Positions 18,404 to 27,189 are shown, counted from the stretch's first letter. The stretch: 64,000 nt of DNA from Azonexus sp. (GCF_030824335.1 NZ_JAVBXX010000011.1:226368-290367), one strand, 5' to 3'. Notes: generated by a model from the letters alone, not told the origin. Numbers and translations: made by a program.

Positions 18404-19756
18404 TCAGGCGCGACCGCGCAACATGCTGAGATAGGTCGGTTTCAGGGCCATCGTCTTCATGACCCAGCTGATCCACAACTCTTCGAGCGGCGCAATGATG
18501 CCCGGGAAGGATGGTGTCAGATTGTCCTTGTAGTCGAATTCGACAAGCATCGCCTGCCCCAGTCGGGTAATCAGCGGGCAAGAGGTATAACCGTCGTAGC
18601 GTGCCGTCGTCTCGGCGCCGGAAATCGCGGCGATCAGGTGGTCGACCGCAACCGGCACCTGCCACTTGACGCTGGCTGCCGTCTTGCCCTTGGGCACGCC
18701 GGCCACGTCGCCGACAGCGAACACGTTGTCGAAACGCTTGTGCCGCAAATTATGCTTATCCACCTCGATCCAGCCATCCTTGGCCCAGCCGCCTTCCTGC
18801 CAGGGTAGCGGACTGTTGCGTACCGAGTCCGGCGCACGCATCGGCGGGATGACGTTGATGAAGTCGTACTGCAGTTCGACTGGTCCGATCGGCGTCTTGA
18901 ACACGGCCAGTTTCTTGGCCAGATCGATCGATTCCAGCACCCGCTCGTAATTGACCTTGACGCCGCGCTCCTCGAACAGCATGCGGACCTTTTCATGCAC
19001 GATGGGCACGCTGAACAAGGCCTTGTTGTTGGCGTTGTAAATGATCTCGGCTTTGCCACGATTGCCACGGCGACGCAGGTAATCGTCGGTGATGAAGGAG
19101 TACTTGAGCGGTGCGCCGGCACATTTCATCTCGGTTCCGGGACGCTGGAATACGCCAACGCCACCCTTGTCGGCAAAATCCGACATCGCCCGCCAGGTCG
19201 CCTCAGCCTTGGCCGGACTGTGATAAATGCTGCCCAGACCGTTGTTGCCGATCTGCTCGACATCCATGCCGGGAATGGCCTCGTAATCCAGCTTCAAACC
19301 GGTCGCGACGATCAGGAAATCGTACGGATAAGACTTGCCGCTCTCGCTGACGACCTTGTTGCCTTCCGGATCGAACTCGACGACCCGCTCTTCAACCAGT
19401 TCGACACCGTCAGGCACATATTCCCGCGTCGTGGATAGCGGATAGGAAACCGGCTTGATACCGGCAGCGACCAGCGTAAAACCCGGTTGATAAAAATGCT
19501 CCTTGCGCGCATCGATCAGCGTGATTTTTGCGCCATCGAGCCGCTTGGCCAGATGTGAGGCAGCAGCCAGACCTGCCGCCCCAGCACCGGCGATGACGAT
19601 GCGGGCCGACGATTTTAGCTTGCTCTCGGCCCGCGCCACGCCCGGCGCCAGCAGCAAAGAACCTGCCCCCGCCGCGCCAAGCATCAGGAACGAACGACGA
19701 TCCAGATTTTTCTTTCCGGCATCGTCCAGAACCGCCTTCAGTGCGTCCTTGTACAT
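18404..19756 (-). CDS. Tat-exported SQR-like sulfide-oxidising flavoprotein
   Basis: A 450-residue FAD protein of the sulfide:quinone reductase / flavocytochrome c superfamily. The N-terminus carries a twin-arginine signal (LDRRSFLMLGAAGAGSLLL, residues 18-36). The FAD dinucleotide fold reads ARIVIAGAGAAGLAAASHL. Two redox cysteines are visible: Cys212 in EMKCAGAPLK and Cys393 in YTSCPLITRLG, followed by AMLVEFDY. The KCAGAPLK signature is closer to SQR than to SoxF. The start at 19756 has GGGAGG eight bases upstream. A periplasmic, quinone- or cytochrome-linked sulfide oxidase is likely; a persulfide-handling role with the adjacent rhodanese is possible. Confidence 0.82.
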   Translation of the reverse strand: MYKDALKAVLDDAGKKNLDRRSFLMLGAAGAGSLLLAPGVARAESKLKSSARIVIAGAGAAGLAAASHLAKRLDGAKITLIDARKEHFYQPGFTLVAAGIKPVSYPLSTTREYVPDGVELVEERVVEFDPEGNKVVSESGKSYPYDFLIVATGLKLDYEAIPGMDVEQIGNNGLGSIYHSPAKAEATWRAMSDFADKGGVGVFQRPGTEMKCAGAPLKYSFITDDYLRRRGNRGKAEIIYNANNKALFSVPIVHEKVRMLFEERGVKVNYERVLESIDLAKKLAVFKTPIGPVELQYDFINVIPPMRAPDSVRNSPLPWQEGGWAKDGWIEVDKHNLRHKRFDNVFAVGDVAGVPKGKTAASVKWQVPVAVDHLIAAISGAETTARYDGYTSCPLITRLGQAMLVEFDYKDNLTPSFPGIIAPLEELWISWVMKTMALKPTYLSMLRGRA

Positions 19757-19885
19757 ACGCATGACCTCCCTTTGATGAGCGCCAAACAACAATAAGCAAA
19801 TTAGTGAATACTAAATATCAAGACCTGAAAAAGCGACCCTGGCCTCAGCAAGTACCTGAGAACCGGGATCGCCTTGTCAGAACAA

Positions 19886-20497
19886 TCAACGCGGGAAGTA
19901 CATCTTCCCCTTCTCCAGTTTGTAGCTCCACGGCAAATCGCTGTTCTTCCAGCCATTGACCACGCGCTGCCCCTTCTTCGGCCCCTCTGAAGCACGGTCG
20001 CCTTCGAAGCCCTCGGCCACACTGTAAACACGGGTGTAACCAGCCGCCTGCAGGCGATCCGCCGCCTTCGAACTACGGTCGCCGGAGCGACAGAGCAGTA
20101 TGACTGGCGCATCCTTGGCCAAACCCAGCTCCTTCAACCGGCGCTCGATCTCCGGTACGAAATCCTGGTTCGGCTCCAGCTTGTACATGGTGCGCTTTTC
20201 ATCCCAATCGCTCATGATTTCCTGGTGTTCGACAAATGGCACCAGCGCATCGACATCCGTCGCCATCCCGACGTAAACAGCTTCGGCCCGTGTCCGGATA
20301 TCGAATAGCGCTACGCCCTTCGCGTCCTTTTTCTTCATGTCGTAAGCCTGCTGCGGCGTCAGATACAAGCCCAGTTTGCTGACCTTGATTTCCGGCAGCT
20401 TGTCCCAGTTCGTTGCACCCGGCGCCCAGTCAGCAGCAAAACTCAGGGCGGAAAAGGCCAGTGCAACACCGGCTACGGCAAATTTGAGGGTTTTCAT
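19886..20497 (-). CDS. Periplasmic rhodanese-domain protein
   Basis: A 203-residue protein with a Sec signal (MKTLKFAVAGVALAFSALSFAA) and a single rhodanese domain with active-site Cys136 in LLCRSGDRSSKAADRL. Its start overlaps the soxB stop (ATGA), so the two are translationally coupled. Rhodaneses transfer sulfane sulfur; here it probably handles sulfur released during thiosulfate or sulfide oxidation in the periplasm. Confidence 0.87.
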   Translation of the reverse strand: MKTLKFAVAGVALAFSALSFAADWAPGATNWDKLPEIKVSKLGLYLTPQQAYDMKKKDAKGVALFDIRTRAEAVYVGMATDVDALVPFVEHQEIMSDWDEKRTMYKLEPNQDFVPEIERRLKELGLAKDAPVILLCRSGDRSSKAADRLQAAGYTRVYSVAEGFEGDRASEGPKKGQRVVNGWKNSDLPWSYKLEKGKMYFPR

Positions 20498-22218
20498 AGG
20501 GCAATCCCCGGATTGTTTTCAGCACCCTTGAGCTTCGGCATGTTCAGCGTCACCGGCTTCAAGGTCTTGACGTCGCGCAGGTAACGGGCGACGACTTCCC
20601 AGATCGGTTCACCGGAGTTTTTCGCCTCCTCCGATACCGGTGCCCAACCGGCGACGCGGTAGTTTTTGGCCGGATCGATCAGTTGACCGCGCAACATCAT
20701 GTTCTGGATGCGCTGACCGGCCTTCGCCGTCGGGTCACAGGTGTATTGCAGGCCGCCGACGCGCACCATGTCGCCACCTTGCTGGTAGTACGGATCGGGA
20801 TTGAACAGGTTGTCGCAGACGTCTTCGAGAATGGTCTTGATCATCTCGCCGCTCATGTTGCTGACCGTCGTCCACGGATAGGTGATCGCCGTCTGGTCGA
20901 GCACATGCTCCATCAGGATCGGCTGGCCCGGCAACAACGAGGTGCCCCAGCGGAAGCCGGGCGAGAAGGCAATTTCGGCATCCTTCACCTGCATCAGCGC
21001 ATCGACGATGACCTGGTCGAAGGTGCCATTGAAGTTGCCGCGGCGGTACAGCGTGCCCTCGGTAACGGCCAGTTTTTCGTTGAGCTTGTCGAGGTAAGGC
21101 GCACGTGCCTTGTCGATCAAGGCCTGCATGTCCTTGTCGGCCGGCAGCAGGTTGGCGAACACCGGCAGCAGCTTGTAGCGATAGCCGGCGATCTTGCCAT
21201 TCTTGACGTCGAAATCGAGCACGCCGAGATATTTGCCGTTCGAGCCGGCATTGGTGACCAACGTCTGGCCGCCGGCATTCTTGACGATGACCGGCGCCGG
21301 CATGCCGTCGTGCGTGTGGCCACCCATGATGGCGTCGATGCCCTTGACTCGCGAGGCCATTTTCAGGTCGACGTCCATGCCGTTATGCGACAGCACTACG
21401 ACGACCTGGGCGCCCTTGGCGCGGGCTTCGTCGACCGTCTTCTGCATGTTCTCTTCCTGGATGCCGAAGCTCCAGTTCGGCGTCTGCCAGCGCGGGTTGG
21501 CAATTGGCGTGTAGGGAAACGCCTGGCCGATGATGGCGACCGGCACGCCGTTCATGTTCTTCATCACGAAGGGCTTGAACACCGCATCGCCGAAGTCGGT
21601 GGTCTTGACGTTCTGGGCGACGATATCGATCTGGCCGGCGAAATCCTTTTCCTCGATTTCCTTGACCCGCTCTTCGCCATAAGTTGACTCCCAATGCAGG
21701 GTCATGACATTGACGCCGAGCGCCTTGCAGGCGTCGACCATGTCCTGCGCGTTGGTCCACAATGCGGTACCGGAGCCTTGCCAGGTATCGCCGCCGTCAA
21801 GCAGCAACGCCCCCGGACGGGTCGCCTTCATGCGTTTGACCAGCGTCGCGAGGTGCGCGAAGCCGCCGACCTTGCCGTAGGTCTCGGCGGCTTTTTCGAA
21901 ATTCAGATAGGTGTAGGCGTGCGCTTCGATGCTGTTCGGCTTGAAGCCGAAATGTTTCAGCAGATTGGCACCAACCAAGTGCGGCACCTTGCCGAACTGA
22001 TCGCCAAAACCAAGGTTGACGCTCGGCTCGCGGAAATAAATGGGCTGCAACTGGGCATGACAGTCGGTGATGTGCAGCAGACTGACGTTGCCAAACTTGG
22101 GCAAGTCATAGAGCTTGGCCGCCCCTTTTTCTGCCATGGCAAATTCACTATGCAAGGACATGCCGCCCGCGGCAGCAACCGCCATGACCTGAAGAAACTC
22201 CCGACGATTCATGCTCAT
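20494..22218 (-). CDS. soxB: SoxB thiosulfohydrolase
   Basis: A 574-residue dimanganese hydrolase that releases sulfate from the SoxY-bound cysteine S-thiosulfonate in the periplasm. A twin-arginine signal (MNRREFLQVMAVAAAGG) is followed by the metallophosphatase motifs LLHITDCHAQ, LLDGGDTWQGS and MGGHTHDG. The C-terminal 5'-nucleotidase-like domain includes GFRWGTSLLPGQPI. The ATG at 22218 has AAGGA six bases upstream. The site follows directly on a hairpin terminator. Confidence 0.96.
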   Translation of the reverse strand: MSMNRREFLQVMAVAAAGGMSLHSEFAMAEKGAAKLYDLPKFGNVSLLHITDCHAQLQPIYFREPSVNLGFGDQFGKVPHLVGANLLKHFGFKPNSIEAHAYTYLNFEKAAETYGKVGGFAHLATLVKRMKATRPGALLLDGGDTWQGSGTALWTNAQDMVDACKALGVNVMTLHWESTYGEERVKEIEEKDFAGQIDIVAQNVKTTDFGDAVFKPFVMKNMNGVPVAIIGQAFPYTPIANPRWQTPNWSFGIQEENMQKTVDEARAKGAQVVVVLSHNGMDVDLKMASRVKGIDAIMGGHTHDGMPAPVIVKNAGGQTLVTNAGSNGKYLGVLDFDVKNGKIAGYRYKLLPVFANLLPADKDMQALIDKARAPYLDKLNEKLAVTEGTLYRRGNFNGTFDQVIVDALMQVKDAEIAFSPGFRWGTSLLPGQPILMEHVLDQTAITYPWTTVSNMSGEMIKTILEDVCDNLFNPDPYYQQGGDMVRVGGLQYTCDPTAKAGQRIQNMMLRGQLIDPAKNYRVAGWAPVSEEAKNSGEPIWEVVARYLRDVKTLKPVTLNMPKLKGAENNPGIAL

Positions 22219-22230
22219 ATTCAATCCTTC

Positions 22231-22262
22231 AAAAAAAGACCCGGCGGGTTCACCAGCCGGGT
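22231..22262 (-). terminator. Hairpin with U-tract between soxX and soxB
   Basis: On the minus strand ACCCGGC pairs with GCCGGGT around a 10-base loop and is followed by C then seven T. It ends 12 bases before the soxB ATG, so it would attenuate soxB relative to the upstream sox genes. Confidence 0.75.
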
Positions 22263-22277
22263 TAAGTCACGCAAGGT

Positions 22278-22883
22278 TCATTTCTGGTTGACTGGGGAAG
22301 CCGGGTCGAACAGGAAAGCCATCAAATGCTTGATCTGCTGTTCGGTCAGAATTTCCGCGTCACCATTGCGCGGCATGTTGCTGCAGGCATTGAACGCCTT
22401 GGCGTTGTAGATTTTGCCCCAGGTGTATTTGACGATTTCATCGCTGTTGCCACGAACCTTGCCGTATTCGAGCAGGCTGGGACCGATGGTGCCGTAGGAC
22501 ACTTCGTGGTGGCTCATCTGGTGACAGTTGTAGCAACCACCGCCGTTGTTGTGCGGGGTCTGGTCAGTCCAGGTCAAACCACGACCGCTGACGGCAATTT
22601 TCTCGCCCTCTTTCCAGTTACCGAAATACTTGCCATCGGCTGGGTAACGGATGGTTTTCAGTTGGGCCGCCTCGATCTGCGCCATCACCTGCTTCGACGG
22701 CTGCTTCTCGACCGAACAGGCTTTCTGGAAATCAAGCTGGTACATGCGATGCTTCGCGGCAATCCCGTTCGTCTGGAACGAGCGATCCATCATGGCCTTG
22801 AATTCTGCATAGGTATCCTCGCTACCGGCCCAGGCAGCCGGCAAGACAAGCAGCAGTGCAGCCAGCGTCGTAATCTTTTTCAT
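22278..22883 (-). CDS. soxX: SoxX monoheme cytochrome c subunit
   Basis: The 201-residue heme subunit of the SoxAX complex, which attaches thiosulfate to SoxY. Sec signal (MKKITTLAALLLVLPAAWA), one heme site CYNCH at 117-121 and a Met axial ligand in the conserved NMPRNG. The roughly 95-residue segment before the heme is longer than in compact SoxX proteins. The ATG at 22883 has AAGGAGG upstream; the longer frame overlaps soxA. It starts 10 bases after the soxA stop. Confidence 0.93.
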   Translation of the reverse strand: MKKITTLAALLLVLPAAWAGSEDTYAEFKAMMDRSFQTNGIAAKHRMYQLDFQKACSVEKQPSKQVMAQIEAAQLKTIRYPADGKYFGNWKEGEKIAVSGRGLTWTDQTPHNNGGGCYNCHQMSHHEVSYGTIGPSLLEYGKVRGNSDEIVKYTWGKIYNAKAFNACSNMPRNGDAEILTEQQIKHLMAFLFDPASPVNQK

Positions 22884-22893
22884 GGTCGCCTCC

Positions 22894-23706
22894 TTAGCGC
22901 TTGATACCGGGGGTGACGACCTTGCCGCCGTTGGCAGTCGCCGCCAGATAGACGGAAAGCGCGATGGTGACGTCGGCGCCATAGATCGGTTCAGCCGCTC
23001 GCTGCTGGCGATAGCAATCGTTCAGGCGGTGCTGCATGGTCCAGAACTGCCCTGCCGATACGCGGTATGCGGGCCAACTTCCCCAACCAGCGGCAGCACC
23101 TTCCTGGGTACGCAGGTCTGGCAACTCCTGCATACGTATACGCTTGCCCTGCTCGCCATGGCAGGTGGCACAGGAGAAATCCATCGGGCCGGCCCGGTGA
23201 TAGAACGCCAGCTTGCCCATTTCGTACATTTTCTTCATTTCCGGCGGACGCATATCAATCTTGATTTTGTGTCCGTTCGACTCGGTCACGACATAAGCCA
23301 CCAAGGCTGCCACTTTTTCTTTCTCGCCCTTTAACCAGCCAGCCTTGACAACGGCCTGTGGATCGAGGCCCTGCAAGGTTTCCATACAGGTCATCAGACG
23401 GGTTTCCAGATCCTGCACTTTGCCGGTATCTTTGAAAAAGCGTGGCAACTGGGCGGAAGCCCCCTTGATGACACCCGGCCCAAGACCGAGATCGCATCGT
23501 TCCAAGCTGGAATTCTTCGGTCCACGCTTGGTTTTCCAAAGTTCTTCGCCTTCTGCCGCAGCAAGTTCTGACGGATTACCATCAGCCAAAGCTTCGCGAT
23601 ACTCATTGATGCCGTCCAGCAACTTGTCACTGGCCGAGGCAGAAAACGCGGGGCCAGCCAGCAATGCGGCAAGCACAAATACAGTGTATTTCTTTGGGGC
23701 TAACAT
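22894..23706 (-). CDS. soxA: SoxA cytochrome c subunit, monoheme type
   Basis: The 270-residue catalytic subunit of SoxAX. Sec signal at residues 1-25. The N-terminal cytochrome-like domain has no CXXCH but retains Cys71 and Cys107, as in SoxA proteins where a disulfide replaces the first heme. The C-terminal domain has the single heme site CATCH at 179-183 and the heme-ligand/active-site Cys231 in LNDCYRQQR. The start at 23706 has GGAGGAG upstream. soxX follows within 10 bases. Confidence 0.95.
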   Translation of the reverse strand: MLAPKKYTVFVLAALLAGPAFSASASDKLLDGINEYREALADGNPSELAAAEGEELWKTKRGPKNSSLERCDLGLGPGVIKGASAQLPRFFKDTGKVQDLETRLMTCMETLQGLDPQAVVKAGWLKGEKEKVAALVAYVVTESNGHKIKIDMRPPEMKKMYEMGKLAFYHRAGPMDFSCATCHGEQGKRIRMQELPDLRTQEGAAAGWGSWPAYRVSAGQFWTMQHRLNDCYRQQRAAEPIYGADVTIALSVYLAATANGGKVVTPGIKR

Positions 23707-23771
23707 AAACTCCTCCAATTTTTTCCCTGACTTGTCCCGAGACACGATCTATCGCCGTGTTGGCGGGTTGC

Positions 23772-23810
23772 AAAAACGGCAAGCCTCGGCATCCAACGCC
23801 TGGCTTGCCG
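23772..23810 (-). terminator. Hairpin with U-tract between soxZ and soxA
   Basis: On the minus strand CGGCAAGCC pairs perfectly with GGCTTGCCG around a 16-base loop and is followed by TTTTTG. It lies 13 bases after the soxZ stop and about 65 bases before the soxA start. It probably attenuates or ends the soxCDYZ message. Confidence 0.75.
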
Positions 23811-23823
23811 CAGATGCGCTGAC

Positions 23824-24138
23824 TTAGGCGATAGCCGCTTCGTCAGTCCGTGTTTCACCCTTGTTGTCTTTCCAGGTCAGGGCAATTTTGTCGCCAGCAG
23901 CGCCGCCCTTGAATTTGAAAGCCAGGTAGGGGTTTTTGGAAATGGCGGTGCCAAATTCCGAACTCAACACGACCTTGCCATTGTGCGTAGCGGTCAGTTC
24001 AGTAATGAAATGTGCCGGCACGATTGCGCCGTTGGCATCCTTGCGCTGACCGGTTTCCATTTCATGGGCAATCAGTGCCTTGATTTCGGTAACGCCATCC
24101 TTGACCGAGGCGCGGATTCGCATGGGCTTTGTTGCCAT
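23824..24138 (-). CDS. soxZ: SoxZ sulfur-carrier partner
   Basis: A 104-residue immunoglobulin-like partner of SoxY; the SoxYZ dimer carries the sulfur intermediates of thiosulfate oxidation. Family features include MRIRASVKDGVTEIKALIAHEMETGQRKD, PAHFITELTATHNG and the closing ALTWKDNKGE stretch. It has no signal peptide; the family partner is exported with SoxY by the Tat route. AAGGAG lies upstream of the ATG, and soxY is 35 bases upstream. Confidence 0.96.
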   Translation of the reverse strand: MATKPMRIRASVKDGVTEIKALIAHEMETGQRKDANGAIVPAHFITELTATHNGKVVLSSEFGTAISKNPYLAFKFKGGAAGDKIALTWKDNKGETRTDEAAIA

Positions 24139-24173
24139 CGTTATCTCCTTGAATTCGTCTGTTTATCGATCGA

Positions 24174-24641
24174 TCAGCCGCCGCAGCCGCCGAGCGTGAC
24201 CTTGATTTCCTTGGTCGCCATGTAGAACTTGTCGCCCGCCTTGACCAGCGCATACACGTTGGAGGTTTGCCCCATCTTGACGCGCGTCTGAACGTTGGCT
24301 TCCGTACCGGCCGGCAGGGTGAAACTGGCCGCCAGCGCATTCGGGTTCTTGTCGATCAGGATGGCCAGCATGGTCGTCCCGGCAATGGCGGAAGTGACGC
24401 CCACCGGAACCACGGCACCGTTTTCAGCGATATCGGGGCCGGTCACCTGAACATCCTTGCTGTCAGCCGGCTGTACCGCACCGAGTGCCTTCAGGGTGTC
24501 AGCCATGCTCTTGGCCTCGAATGCAGCCTTGTTCCAGTCGGCCAGTGCCATACCCGGCGTGATCAGGCCGGCAGCGGCCAGCGCACCCAGAACCGCGGCG
24601 CCCGTACCCGTTTTAAGAACCTTGCGACGTTGATTATTCAT
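24174..24641 (-). CDS. soxY: SoxY sulfur-carrier protein
   Basis: A 155-residue periplasmic carrier. Twin-arginine signal (NNQRRKVLKTGTGAAVLGALAAAG) and the invariant swinging-arm terminus GGCGG at 151-155, with Cys153 as the covalent attachment point for thiosulfate sulfur. The ATG at 24641 was chosen for AGGAGA upstream; an in-frame ATG at 24656 adds five residues. It lies 24 bases after soxD and before soxZ. Confidence 0.96.
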   Translation of the reverse strand: MNNQRRKVLKTGTGAAVLGALAAAGLITPGMALADWNKAAFEAKSMADTLKALGAVQPADSKDVQVTGPDIAENGAVVPVGVTSAIAGTTMLAILIDKNPNALAASFTLPAGTEANVQTRVKMGQTSNVYALVKAGDKFYMATKEIKVTLGGCGG

Positions 24642-24665
24642 GACTTCTCCTCTCAAAAATGGGGA

Positions 24666-25469
24666 TTACTTGGCCGGTGCGGCGGTTGCCGCGTCGACGG
24701 TACGCACACCGCGCACCGGGCCAAAACTGCGGTTCTGCTCTTCCAGATTGCCGTGCGCCGTCCGTGCGTAGTCTGGCAACACGGAACCCACTTGCACATC
24801 CTTCTTGCAGTTCTTCATGCACGCGCTGTTCTTCACATCCGGTTTGCCACCATTGCCCATCCCGCCCTTGGCTGCCGATGGTCCTGGCCACATGCCGTGG
24901 TCGGTCGTCATGCCGTTGCGGTTGGGCATCAGTTTCTGCACATCAGCGATGTTCTTGTCGGACAATTCGAAGTCGGCGGGAACGATCTCAGCCAAGTTCA
25001 GGAAATACGCCAGGATGGCGTACACCTCATCCGGCTTCAGCGACTTGGGTTCGGTCCATGGCATGGCACGATAGATGTAGTCCCACACCGTGGAAATGGT
25101 CGCCACCTTGGTGAAGGTCGTACGCTGCGGAATGTCGCCGGTGACAAAACCGCCCACCCGTCCATTCTGGATATCGGCCTTGGTCGTGCCGCCAACCAGC
25201 GGGGTGAAGACCTCGTTCGACTCGCCGAAGGAACCGTGACAGGAAGCACACTTTTCCTCAAACAAATCGTTGCCGCGCGAGACGTTGCCGGCGCCCTTGG
25301 GCAAGCCCTTGAAATCCGGACGGACGTCAATATCCCAGGCCTTGACTTCAGCCGGCGTGGCCTGACGGCCGACGCCGGCATAGTTATCAAAGGCCAATGT
25401 TGCGGTCGACGCTCCCAAGGCAGAAAAACCGAAAGCCAGAATCAGAACCGATTTAGAGAACCTGGACAT
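24666..25469 (-). CDS. soxD: SoxD cytochrome c subunit of sulfane dehydrogenase, monoheme
   Basis: The 267-residue cytochrome partner of the molybdoenzyme SoxC. Sec signal (MSRFSKSVLILAFGFSALGA) and one heme motif CASCH at 74-78. The C-terminal half lacks a second CXXCH but has a SACMKNCKKDVQ cluster near residue 220. The classical Paracoccus SoxD is longer and diheme, so this is the short form. The start at 25469 has GGAGGT upstream and overlaps the soxC stop by 17 bases, which indicates coupling. Confidence 0.88.
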   Translation of the reverse strand: MSRFSKSVLILAFGFSALGASTATLAFDNYAGVGRQATPAEVKAWDIDVRPDFKGLPKGAGNVSRGNDLFEEKCASCHGSFGESNEVFTPLVGGTTKADIQNGRVGGFVTGDIPQRTTFTKVATISTVWDYIYRAMPWTEPKSLKPDEVYAILAYFLNLAEIVPADFELSDKNIADVQKLMPNRNGMTTDHGMWPGPSAAKGGMGNGGKPDVKNSACMKNCKKDVQVGSVLPDYARTAHGNLEEQNRSFGPVRGVRTVDAATAAPAK

Positions 25470-26799
25470 TGCTGACCTCCCCGCTTTCGACGACTTTCCA
25501 GGACTGGATCGCGTTGTTGTGATAAATCGATTTGGTGCCGCGGACTTCACGCAACTGGCCGTAAGCCGGCTGCACATAGCCTGTCTCATCGATGGCGCGC
25601 GACTGCAGCATGGCCGGTTTGCCGTCCCAGACCCAATCGATATTGAAGCGGGTCAGCGCCTTGTTCTGTACCGGCCCTTCGATGCGCGCGGTTTTCCAGT
25701 TGATACCGCCGTCGACCGAAACATCGACCCGGGTAATCTTGCCGCGCCCTGACCAGGCAAGGCCGGTAATGTTGTAGAACCCCTTTTCCAGCAAACGCTG
25801 ACCGCCAGAGGGTGTGGTGATGACCGACTTGCATTCCTGAATCGATGAATACTGGCGATGCAAGCCATCCGGCATCAAATCGATGTAATGAACGGCTTCA
25901 TCCTTGGTCGCATAAGGCTTGTCGCCCACTTCGATGCGGCGCAGCCATTTGACCCAGGAAACGCCCTGCACCCCAGGTACGACGAGACGCAACGGATAAC
26001 CGTTTTCCGGACGCAACATTTCCCCGTTCATGCCGTAGGCGACAAAGACTTCGCCGTTCTCGACCATTTCCATCGGGATGGTGCGGGTCATTGACGAGCC
26101 GTCGGCACCTTCAGCCAGGACATAACGCGCCTTCTTGTAGTCAACACCGCAATCTTCCAGCAACAGTTTGAGCGGCACACCGGTGAACTCGGAACAGGAC
26201 AGCATGCCGTGCGTGTATTGCACGGTCGGCACAGCGACGTTGCCCCACTCGAGACCGGTATTGGCGCCACACTCAATAAAATGGATACGCGATACCGATG
26301 GCAGGCGCATCAACTGATCCATGGTGTAGACCTTGGGCTTTTTCAGAAAAGCCGGATCGGAACCGTTGATCATCAGGCGATGACGGGCCGGATCAACATC
26401 GTGCCAACCCTGATGATGCCGCTCGAAATGCAGACCGGAGGGCGTAATGATGCCGAATAGCCCCTGCAACGGCGCAAAGGAAACCGAGGCGCCGCCAACC
26501 CGGGTCAGCCCCGGCGATTCACGACGCAACAACTGGCCTTCGAACTTGGATGGCTGACCATAAGGATTGACGGCAACCGGCATACCCAGACTGGTCGACC
26601 AAGGCGGCAGATTAAGGATTTCCGGATCACCGTCACTCGCTCTGGCTGCAATCGGTGCGGCCATCGCGGCACCCGCTGCAAGAAAACTCTTGCGCAGAAA
26701 ATCACGCCGTCCTGCAGCAACGGCCTTGACCTGCTCATCCGACAGGAAGTTTTCCGGAGCGGGCCGCAAATGCCCCGGTTGTTTCGACAAATCACCCAT
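25453..26799 (-). CDS. soxC: SoxC sulfane (sulfur) dehydrogenase molybdopterin subunit
   Basis: A 448-residue sulfite-oxidase-family molybdoenzyme that, with SoxD, oxidises the SoxY-bound sulfane sulfur by six electrons. Tat signal at residues 30-54 (GRRDFLRKSFLAAGAAMAAP). The molybdenum-ligand Cys177 lies in HFIECGANTGLEWG, and the C-terminal dimerisation domain has SWKVVESGEV near the end. Its presence predicts complete oxidation to sulfate rather than sulfur-globule storage. The ATG at 26799 has GGAGGGG about 11 bases upstream. A 29-base gap separates it from the regulator. Confidence 0.94.
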   Translation of the reverse strand: MGDLSKQPGHLRPAPENFLSDEQVKAVAAGRRDFLRKSFLAAGAAMAAPIAARASDGDPEILNLPPWSTSLGMPVAVNPYGQPSKFEGQLLRRESPGLTRVGGASVSFAPLQGLFGIITPSGLHFERHHQGWHDVDPARHRLMINGSDPAFLKKPKVYTMDQLMRLPSVSRIHFIECGANTGLEWGNVAVPTVQYTHGMLSCSEFTGVPLKLLLEDCGVDYKKARYVLAEGADGSSMTRTIPMEMVENGEVFVAYGMNGEMLRPENGYPLRLVVPGVQGVSWVKWLRRIEVGDKPYATKDEAVHYIDLMPDGLHRQYSSIQECKSVITTPSGGQRLLEKGFYNITGLAWSGRGKITRVDVSVDGGINWKTARIEGPVQNKALTRFNIDWVWDGKPAMLQSRAIDETGYVQPAYGQLREVRGTKSIYHNNAIQSWKVVESGEVSNVQVL

Positions 26800-26828
26800 A
26801 GAGATTTTTCCCCTCCGCTTTATTGATT

Positions 26829-27164
26829 TCAAGTAATGCAATGCTCTATCGAAATTCCCAGATGCTCACCAATATCGCGGCTGGCTACCGTGATGCTGAC
26901 CGTTCTGCAGATATCGACAAAATTGGGATCGACGACCCGATAGAAAACAGAATTTCCGACCTTCCGCCGGCCGACCACGCCCGCGCGATAGAGAATATTC
27001 AGATGCCTGGAGATATTTGCCTGCGTCAGACCAACCTGTTCGACCACCTCATGAACCGGCCGCTCATCCACACACAGGCACGAAAGAATACGCAGGCGCG
27101 TTGGGTCAGCCAAAAGGCCAAAGTATTGGGCTACCCGCTCGAACACCTGAGATGTCTCGTCCAT
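26829..27164 (-). CDS. ArsR-family regulator of the sox cluster (SoxR-like)
   Basis: A 111-residue ArsR/SmtB winged-helix repressor. The recognition helix reads LTQANISRHLNILYRAGVV. Cys29 and Cys31 lie in the ILSCLCVDERP helix, Cys86 in FVDICRTV and a cysteine near the C-terminus. Thiol-based sulfur-responsive ArsR regulators use cysteines in similar positions, which suggests sulfide/polysulfide sensing, although the spacing is not identical to that of SqrR or BigR as I recall them. The start is ambiguous (ATG 27164 or 27182). It is the first gene of the minus-strand sox transcript and is divergent from the cytochrome-fccB pair. Confidence 0.82.
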   Translation of the reverse strand: MDETSQVFERVAQYFGLLADPTRLRILSCLCVDERPVHEVVEQVGLTQANISRHLNILYRAGVVGRRKVGNSVFYRVVDPNFVDICRTVSITVASRDIGEHLGISIEHCIT

Positions 27165-27189
27165 GTTATTTTTGATCCGCATCAATATC

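Noticed and set aside
24267..25475. A 402-codon plus-strand frame opposite soxY and soxD
   Set aside because: Both minus-strand genes carry clear cofactor and carrier motifs; this frame has none.
20494..26799. The sox cluster as a recently acquired island
   Set aside because: No integrase, tRNA junction, insertion sequence or flanking repeat was seen, and base composition looks like that of the neighbours.
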